Positions 1 to 4,248 of a DNA stretch of 7,143 nt are shown one piece after another; the first letter of the stretch is position 1, and each line of letters starts with the position of its first letter. Under the pieces are notes generated by a model. That model was not told where the DNA came from, did no database searches, and saw only the letters and a list, made by a program, of their open reading frames with translations. The stretch comes from Myxococcales bacterium. GTDB lineage: Bacteria; Myxococcota; Polyangia; HGW-17; SLPX01. The translations under genes were made by a program, and so were the position numbers. Location: contig SLPX01000243.1 of NCBI GenBank assembly GCA_007131745.1, forward strand, positions 1 to 7,143, written 5' to 3'.

Positions 1-1035
1 AGGAAAAGAATAGAAACCCCGAGAAGACGCCGACTGCCTTCGGGAAGGCAGGTGGAACTCAAGGGAGTGACAACGAACAATCTTGCAAACATTGACGTTC
101 GTTTTCCAGTCGGCCTGCTGACGTGTGTCACGGGGGTTTCAGGCTCCGGCAAATCATCCCTGGTAGTAGACACTTTGCTCCCGGCACTGAAAGACCGTGT
201 ACAGCACGCACGCGCGGACACCGGGGAATACGAAAGGCTGCTTGGCGCCCATTTTGTTGACAAGGTGGTTGCCATAACACAAGACCCGATAGGAAAAACT
301 CCCAGGTCGAATCCTGCCACCTACACGGGGTTGTTTACTTTCATCCGGGATCTTTTTGCGAATCTCCCCGAAAGCCGCATGCGGGGTTACGGACCGGGCA
401 GGTTTTCATTCAATGTAAAAGGGGGTCGATGCGAAGCATGTGAAGGCGACGGGATACTTCGCATAGAAATGCATTTTCTCCCCGACGTGTACGTCACCTG
501 TGAAGAATGCGAAGGACGCAGATACAACAGAGAAACACTTCAAGTATTATACAAGGGCCGCAATATCCACGAAGTTCTGTCGATGACGGTGAACCAGGCC
601 GCGGAATTTCTCGAAAACATTCCCAAAATCAGACACCGCATTCAGACCTTGCAAAATGTAGGGCTGGGATATTTGAAGTTGGGCCAACCAGCAAACACCC
701 TTTCCGGGGGTGAAGCACAACGTTTGAAATTGTCGAAGGAACTTTCACGGCGTGCAACGGGTAACACGTTCTATGTCCTGGACGAACCTACGACCGGCCT
801 CCATTTCGCGGACATTGACAGGCTTTTGTCGGTGCTGTTCAAACTCGTGGACGCAGGAAACACCGTAGTGGTGATAGAACACAATCTTGAAGTCATTAAA
901 TCGGCCGATTTCCTGATCGATCTCGGCCCGGATGGAGGAGACGAAGGCGGTCGACTCGTCGTGGAAGGAACGCCCGAAGACGTGGCCAGGGTGGACTTTT
1001 CTCATACCGGAAAATCTTTAAGAAAAGTATTGTGA
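1..1035 (+). CDS. uvrA: UvrABC excinuclease subunit A, C-terminal part (5' end outside window)
   Basis: UvrA is the DNA-damage-sensing ABC ATPase of nucleotide excision repair. It acts as a cytoplasmic dimer that loads UvrB on lesions. The frame is open from base 1, and the GTG at 52 is internal rather than a start, because the preceding codons continue the basic inter-domain linker. Numbering from codon 1 of the window: Walker [10 protein letters not shown] at 45-53; Q-loop region around Gln94 (TQDPIG, then the conserved [11 protein letters not shown]); a zinc module CX2C-X19-CX2C with Cys144, 147, 167 and 170; ABC signature [11 protein letters not shown] at about 234-244; Walker B with Asp261-Glu262; H-loop His294. 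The order is that of the second nucleotide-binding domain of UvrA. The 344 residues here compare with about 940 in full-length UvrA, so roughly 600 residues lie upstream. The ending (VEGTPEDVA, then SHTGKSL) is typical. UvrA1 and UvrA2 cannot be separated fully because the UvrB-binding region is outside the window. Confidence 0.97.
   Translation, partial: RKRIETPRRRRLPSGRQVELKGVTTNNLANIDVRFPVGLLTCVTGVSGSGKSSLVVDTLLPALKDRVQHARADTGEYERLLGAHFVDKVVAITQDPIGKTPRSNPATYTGLFTFIRDLFANLPESRMRGYGPGRFSFNVKGGRCEACEGDGILRIEMHFLPDVYVTCEECEGRRYNRETLQVLYKGRNIHEVLSMTVNQAAEFLENIPKIRHRIQTLQNVGLGYLKLGQPANTLSGGEAQRLKLSKELSRRATGNTFYVLDEPTTGLHFADIDRLLSVLFKLVDAGNTVVVIEHNLEVIKSADFLIDLGPDGGDEGGRLVVEGTPEDVARVDFSHTGKSLRKVL
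34..51. repeat. Perfect 7-bp inverted repeat (hairpin) inside uvrA linker codons
   Basis: CTGCCTT at 34-40 and AAGGCAG at 45-51 are exact reverse complements around the 4-nt loop CGGG. The hairpin falls in the variable, Arg-rich linker just before the second ATPase domain and encodes roughly LPSGRQ. It has no T-tract, so it is not an intrinsic terminator. No second copy was seen in the window. Confidence 0.6.
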
Positions 1036-1421
1036 CACCTTTAGATTCACACCCCTGCAGTGACAGGCGGATTCCGGCAAAATGATGAGACTTTTTCCTT
1101 CCCCTCTTTACTCCAAGCGTAATTCCTGTTATACACAGTACACTGAAGGCCTAAGCCTGTTGGATATGATGTAGACAAACCTGTAAACAACCATCTGAAA
1201 GGCCCACGAAATTGTCAAGTTACAAAGAGAAATCCGACAAAATGCGAAACAGAAACCTGAAAAGAAAGGCCGGGGAGAAAGCAAAAAATACGGGAAGCCG
1301 CCATACAAGGAGCGACTTCGCTCCGGCTCAAAGCCGTCAAGGGAGCGCATCATCGAAAAATAAGACCGGCGCCCATCCGGCGTTGACCGGCGAACATGAA
1401 GAAAATCCCGGGAAAACAAAA
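1036..1421. other. Intergenic/leader region between uvrA and the Crp/Fnr regulator
   Basis: No convincing terminator follows uvrA: the only stem nearby is a 4-bp CCTG/CAGG pair without a T-run. The segment holds weak promoter-like elements (1107-1135; a lone TATGAT at 1165-1170) and short dyads: TGTGA-N11-TCACA at 1031-1051, CTGT-N5-ACAG at 1126-1138 and AGGC-N4-GCCT at 1147-1158. From 1170 onward it is open in frame with the regulator, giving alternative starts TTG 1212 (AAAGG 9 nt upstream) and ATG 1242. The predicted extension is basic, polar and low-complexity. A 9-codon reading frame at 1396-1425 (ATG to TGA) overlaps the regulator's ATG as ATGA, without a good Shine-Dalgarno of its own. 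Confidence 0.5.
1107..1135 (+). promoter_or_regulatory. Candidate sigma70-type promoter upstream of the Crp/Fnr gene
   Basis: TTTACT (1107-1112, 4 of 6 to the -35 consensus) is followed after 17 bp by TATACA (1130-1135, 4 of 6 to the -10). A TG at 1127-1128 sits in the extended -10 position. The last -10 base, usually T, does not match. The CTGT-N5-ACAG dyad at 1126-1138 lies over the -10, which would fit an operator. This is a pattern match only. Confidence 0.25.
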
Positions 1422-2114
1422 ATGAGCAAAACGCAAACCAGGGTTTTTTGGTATTTGAAGAAGATTCCTCTACTCAAGGATCTTCCACCACGCGAATGGG
1501 AACGGATCCAGAAAAACGTGGAGATTCGGGAACTTCCCCGGAGAATGGTGATCTATTTGCCTGGAGACCCGGGTGATTCCGTCTTTTTTGTCAACGGCGG
1601 CCGCGTAAAGGTTTCAAAAGTCACCCGGGACGGAAGGGAAATCACCCTGATGTATCACGGACCCGGGGAGATTTTTGGAGAGAATTGCCTTTTCCACGAA
1701 AATCCCAGGGAGGAGATGGTTGAAACCTCGGACGAAAGCCTGGTTTCGGTTCTTCCGAAATCACTGGTCGAGAGTTTGATGAAGAGGCAATCCAAATTCC
1801 TGATGGATTTATACAAGATAGTTTCGGTGCGGCGACGCAAGGTGGAAGACAGGGTTCAGCATCTCCTGTTCAGGGACGTGAACGCAAAACTTGCCGAGTT
1901 GATCCTGGATTTCGGAGAACAGTACGGCATCAAAGAACCCGACGGAAAAAGAATCAGCCTGAAGATCACGCATCAGGAAATGGCCAACCTCATCGGTTCT
2001 ACAAGAGAAACGGTCAGCCTCACCCTCTCCCACTTCAGAAAACAAAAATTGATACGGCTTCAGAAACGCCAGGTGATGATCCTGGACGAACAGGGTTTAC
2101 GCGCGCTTTTATAG
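1422..2114 (+). CDS. Crp/Fnr-family transcriptional regulator
   Basis: A one-component DNA-binding regulator, cytoplasmic. Of 230 residues, about 20-130 form a cyclic-nucleotide-binding-type beta-roll (glycines in LPGDPGDSVFFVNGGRVKV and GPGEIFGENCLF). Residues about 131-153 form the dimerisation helix, and about 178-222 a winged helix-turn-helix (THQEMANLIG, then STRETVSLTLSHF). Recognition-helix Arg195-Glu196 correspond to Crp Arg180-Glu181, but the Crp Arg185 position is Leu200. The phosphate-binding Arg-Ser of Crp is replaced by an Arg-Glu-Glu stretch (96-98), so cAMP binding is doubtful. The single Cys89 argues against an Fnr-type Fe-S cluster. The signal is unknown. I chose ATG 1422 because family members usually begin about ten residues before the WYLKKI segment; a weak GGGA lies 8 nt upstream. 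The frame is open further upstream, so 290- or 300-residue versions (ATG 1242, TTG 1212) are possible. Its stop is 8 bp from that of the convergent gene. Confidence 0.92.
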   Translation: MSKTQTRVFWYLKKIPLLKDLPPREWERIQKNVEIRELPRRMVIYLPGDPGDSVFFVNGGRVKVSKVTRDGREITLMYHGPGEIFGENCLFHENPREEMVETSDESLVSVLPKSLVESLMKRQSKFLMDLYKIVSVRRRKVEDRVQHLLFRDVNAKLAELILDFGEQYGIKEPDGKRISLKITHQEMANLIGSTRETVSLTLSHFRKQKLIRLQKRQVMILDEQGLRALL

Positions 2115-2120
2115 AACTCC

Positions 2121-2142
2121 GGCTATCTTGATGTAGCTTTTT
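2121..2142 (+). terminator. Weak candidate intrinsic terminator after the Crp/Fnr gene
   Basis: Just past the stop, GGCTAT (2121-2126) can pair with GTAGCT (2133-2138) around a 6-nt loop, with two G-T wobbles, and the T-run reaches 2142. The stem is short, so termination efficiency would be low. The element overlaps the last codons of the convergent gene. Confidence 0.3.
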
Positions 2143-3874
2143 CGTACTCTCCCTGGACGGGCGCGTGTACATGAACCTTGTATGAACCAGGGGGAATATC
2201 ACGGGGAATGGAGGTTTTCAGGCGATATCTCCCATGCTTGTCCGTGGATGTTTCACCCACAAAAACAGCGGCGCCCCGCCCGGGAGGATGGAACAAGACA
2301 ACCACGCGATGACCGGAAAGGGGTTCACCCGAAGAACTCACCCTGCCCGAAGCTCTGAACACCGACCCACGAAAACCGGTCGTTTTTACAGATACCGGAG
2401 CAAACTCCACGGTCTTCAGAAAACCGTTCACCGCGGGCGGAAAAGAAGACGGATCCATCCCGTGCCCCGGAGGCGCGGAAGCCATTTCCTTCAAGCCCTC
2501 ATCAGGCAAGCCTTGGTCCTGTTCTTCTTCTCCAACACCGTCTACACTTTCTTCTTCAAGTCCCAGCTTGGACGCATCCACCCACAAACCCGGCTTAAGA
2601 CCCTTGCGCGCCGGATCCACTGGATTGGAAATGGATCCCGGATCGCCGGAATCAGCTTCAATCCCCGTTCCATCCGTGACCGCTGAACCCGGCGGTTGTG
2701 GAAAAGGATCCCGAAGCGGTTTATGAGGAGGAACGTCTCCGCCCCGTAAAATCTCCATTTGAGGCACGGCCCCTCCCAGGTCTATCCGCCGCCAACCCAT
2801 GCGGGGAATGATTACTTCCACAAATGCATGCACCTCGTTGGCCACGTACCTAGCTGGAATTCCAAGAGCCTGCGCGGTGATTACGAAAGCGTAGGCCCTA
2901 TGCCTGCAAACACCCTTGCGGGAAAACGCGAGATCCAGGTAAGGGATCCCGGTGTTTGACGCACCTCCCGGGATGGCCCCTTCTTCAAATCCCCTGAAGT
3001 AAGAAACGAGCGATCGAAGCTGCACGGACAATGAATCCGAGTGACCCACCCCTATCTGGTTCAACACCAGCCGGGCTGCCCCAACCACATTGCCCGGCAG
3101 CAAGGGACGCTCTCCCCGTAGATCTTTAAGCCTCATCTCATCCGCTAGAGCCCCTCCGAAATAACTCCTCGACCCGGATACCAGAACCTGGATCCTGACA
3201 TTGCCTCCCCTGCTCCGCCGCCCTCCCCGGCCGGCGCGTGGATCGTTTGTAGAAACAAAAAAATTGTCGGCCCCATCCTTGAAAAAATCCACTTCGACAC
3301 CGTCCGGGATGGTACGAACCTCGTGAACAAGCATGCAAGGCGAAACCGATGGAACAGGCGCAGGGCGGCTCCGACCATGTTGAACAACAAAAGATCCCCA
3401 AAAAAAATCTCTTCCTGAAACCACACTCGGAGACGTCAAACCCACTTCCCGAAGGTGCTCATCCCCCACCGAAATCACGAAATCCTCCCCCACCCGGTCC
3501 ACCGCGTTTACCCGCTTCAAAGGCGCGACCGTGGGATTGAAAACCGCGTGATAAACCCCGTCCGTATGATGATCCGTATGAGTATCAGGTTCAACACTGT
3601 CTCTCTTCACTCCATGGCCGTATACGGGTTCTCCTTTTCCGGGGCCGGCCGCTTCAGGGCCGGGCGATGGAATACGAGGCGAAGCGCTCTCTTCATCCCG
3701 CCCCGCCGCGGGTTCCGGCGGTTCAATGAATGTATGAAGTATCAGCCCTGCTTGGGATCCATCATCAGACCCTGATAGTCCGTCGGAACGCAATCCAACC
3801 GTCAAACCAACCGAGACAAGCAGGAACAGAATCGCGGGTATTGCCATTTTTACAGGGGTTTTCAGCTTCATCAT
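2123..3874 (-). CDS. Exported/membrane-anchored transglutaminase-like protein with C-terminal beta domain
   Basis: Probably a cysteine hydrolase or acyltransferase of the transglutaminase-like fold, acting in the periplasm or at the cell surface; substrate unknown. Counting from ATG 3874 (583 aa): basic start MMKLKTPVK, hydrophobic segment about 10-28 (signal peptide or anchor), a Pro/Gly-rich linker to about 90 with a His/Asp cluster (98-109, THTDHHTDGVYH), an unassigned region to about 250, then the transglutaminase-like core at about 260-375. The triad is complete: Cys323 (KGVCRHRAY), His349 (NEVHAFVEV) and Asp365 (WRRIDLGGA). A Pro/Gly and acidic low-complexity linker (about 380-465) leads to a C-terminal domain (about 486-583) resembling carboxypeptidase-regulatory/Ig-like folds (TDKHGRYRLK, then IPPGSYKVHVHAP). 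Starts at ATG 3901 (AGG 8 nt upstream) or TTG 3925 are open; I prefer 3874 for the compact signal peptide and the promoter-like pair upstream. It is convergent with the regulator and divergent from the VWA gene. Confidence 0.88.
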   Translation of the reverse strand: MMKLKTPVKMAIPAILFLLVSVGLTVGLRSDGLSGSDDGSQAGLILHTFIEPPEPAAGRDEESASPRIPSPGPEAAGPGKGEPVYGHGVKRDSVEPDTHTDHHTDGVYHAVFNPTVAPLKRVNAVDRVGEDFVISVGDEHLREVGLTSPSVVSGRDFFWGSFVVQHGRSRPAPVPSVSPCMLVHEVRTIPDGVEVDFFKDGADNFFVSTNDPRAGRGGRRSRGGNVRIQVLVSGSRSYFGGALADEMRLKDLRGERPLLPGNVVGAARLVLNQIGVGHSDSLSVQLRSLVSYFRGFEEGAIPGGASNTGIPYLDLAFSRKGVCRHRAYAFVITAQALGIPARYVANEVHAFVEVIIPRMGWRRIDLGGAVPQMEILRGGDVPPHKPLRDPFPQPPGSAVTDGTGIEADSGDPGSISNPVDPARKGLKPGLWVDASKLGLEEESVDGVGEEEQDQGLPDEGLKEMASAPPGHGMDPSSFPPAVNGFLKTVEFAPVSVKTTGFRGSVFRASGRVSSSGEPLSGHRVVVLFHPPGRGAAVFVGETSTDKHGRYRLKTSIPRDIPPGSYKVHVHAPVQGEYEKATSR

Positions 3875-3896
3875 GTATTGCCCATGCTTACTATCC

Positions 3897-3925
3897 ATCA
3901 TGAGCCGCGCCTGTCCTGCTGTCAA
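3897..3925 (-). promoter_or_regulatory. Candidate sigma70 promoter for the transglutaminase-like gene
   Basis: On the minus strand, a perfect TTGACA (3925-3920) is followed after exactly 17 bp by CATGAT (3902-3897, 4 of 6 to TATAAT). Transcription would begin near 3890, leaving a short leader before ATG 3874. If real, it rules out the upstream start codons at 3925 and 3901. No strong Shine-Dalgarno precedes 3874 (only GGG 6 nt upstream), which weakens the case. Confidence 0.4.
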
Positions 3926-4206
3926 ACGGAATCACACCCGTTTTCCAATCCTGCCGCCAGAGCCCATCCACCTCTGAAACCGGAAAAGACAACGATGCCG
4001 AATCGTGATTTTTTCAAGCAAGTTTTCCCTGGGCATGAAGATTTGCTGTCTTATCTTGACATTAATTAGATTGAAAAATTTCTCTGATCGTATATCGTGT
4101 TTTATATGTTACATACTTATAGTAGCAAGTTCCATTCTTTCTACTTTGGTGTCATCATCTCAGAGCAAAATAATTTTTCATGATTTATGTATCCTGAAGA
4201 ACAAAA

Positions 4207-4228
4207 ATTCGTAACAACATTCGTACCA
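4207..4228 (+). repeat. Tandem 10-nt near-identical direct repeat upstream of the VWA gene
   Basis: ATTCGTAACA (4207-4216) and ATTCGTACCA (4219-4228) differ at one base and are 12 bp apart, close to one helical turn. They sit about 20 nt upstream of the VWA gene's start codon. The spacing would suit a paired protein-binding site or an RNA element, but two copies could also arise by chance. Confidence 0.45.
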
Positions 4229-4244
4229 CAAAAGGTATGGAGGT
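4222..4244 (+). promoter_or_regulatory. Shine-Dalgarno of the VWA gene, partly inside a possible hairpin
   Basis: GGAGGT at 4239-4244, five to six bases before ATG 4249, is the best ribosome binding site in the window and fixes that start. CGTACC (4222-4227) can pair with GGTATG (4234-4239) around a 6-nt ACAAAA loop, one G-T wobble included. This buries the first base of the Shine-Dalgarno, and the second (G4240) if T4221 pairs as a wobble. Confidence 0.6.
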
Positions 4245-4248
4245 TTCC

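Larger units (their letters stand above)
3875..4248. other. Divergent intergenic region with AT-rich core
   Basis: This separates the transglutaminase-like gene (-) from the giant VWA gene (+). The left part (to about 4035) has ordinary composition. About 4040-4235 is markedly AT-rich, unlike the flanking coding DNA. It contains a consensus TTGACA (4056-4061) with no -10 at a usable distance, an isolated TATAGT (4118-4123, 5 of 6 to -10) without a matching -35, and a 5-bp stem ACGAT/ATCGT (3992-4006) followed by six T residues from 4009. Short open frames here look like chance: no Shine-Dalgarno, and a composition typical of translated AT-rich DNA. Confidence 0.6.

Noticed and set aside
52..54. 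GTG at 52 as the start of a separate short ABC protein
   Set aside because: The frame is open to base 1, and the upstream codons match the basic linker of UvrA, so this is the continuation of a gene cut by the window edge.
1031..1051. Canonical Crp binding site at the end of uvrA
   Set aside because: The half sites match, but the spacer is 11 bp instead of 6, so it is not a standard Crp site; kept only as a low-interest dyad.
1053..1100. Rho-independent terminator for uvrA
   Set aside because: The T-run at about 1092 is not preceded by a stem; the only pairing is a 4-bp CCTG/CAGG some 20 nt earlier.
2234..2686. 150-codon plus-strand open frame opposite the transglutaminase-like gene
   Set aside because: It is antisense to a well-supported gene, and its Arg/Pro/His-rich product is typical of a GC-driven shadow frame with no recognisable domain.
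3992..4014. ACGAT/ATCGT stem followed by six T residues as an intrinsic terminator
   Set aside because: The stem is only 5 bp and AT-rich, and no plus-strand gene ends upstream of it.
4005..4214. 69-codon hydrophobic plus-strand open frame in the divergent region
   Set aside because: No Shine-Dalgarno, ends just before the real gene, and its Ile/Leu/Ser/Phe-rich composition is what AT-rich DNA gives by chance. A small membrane protein cannot be fully excluded.
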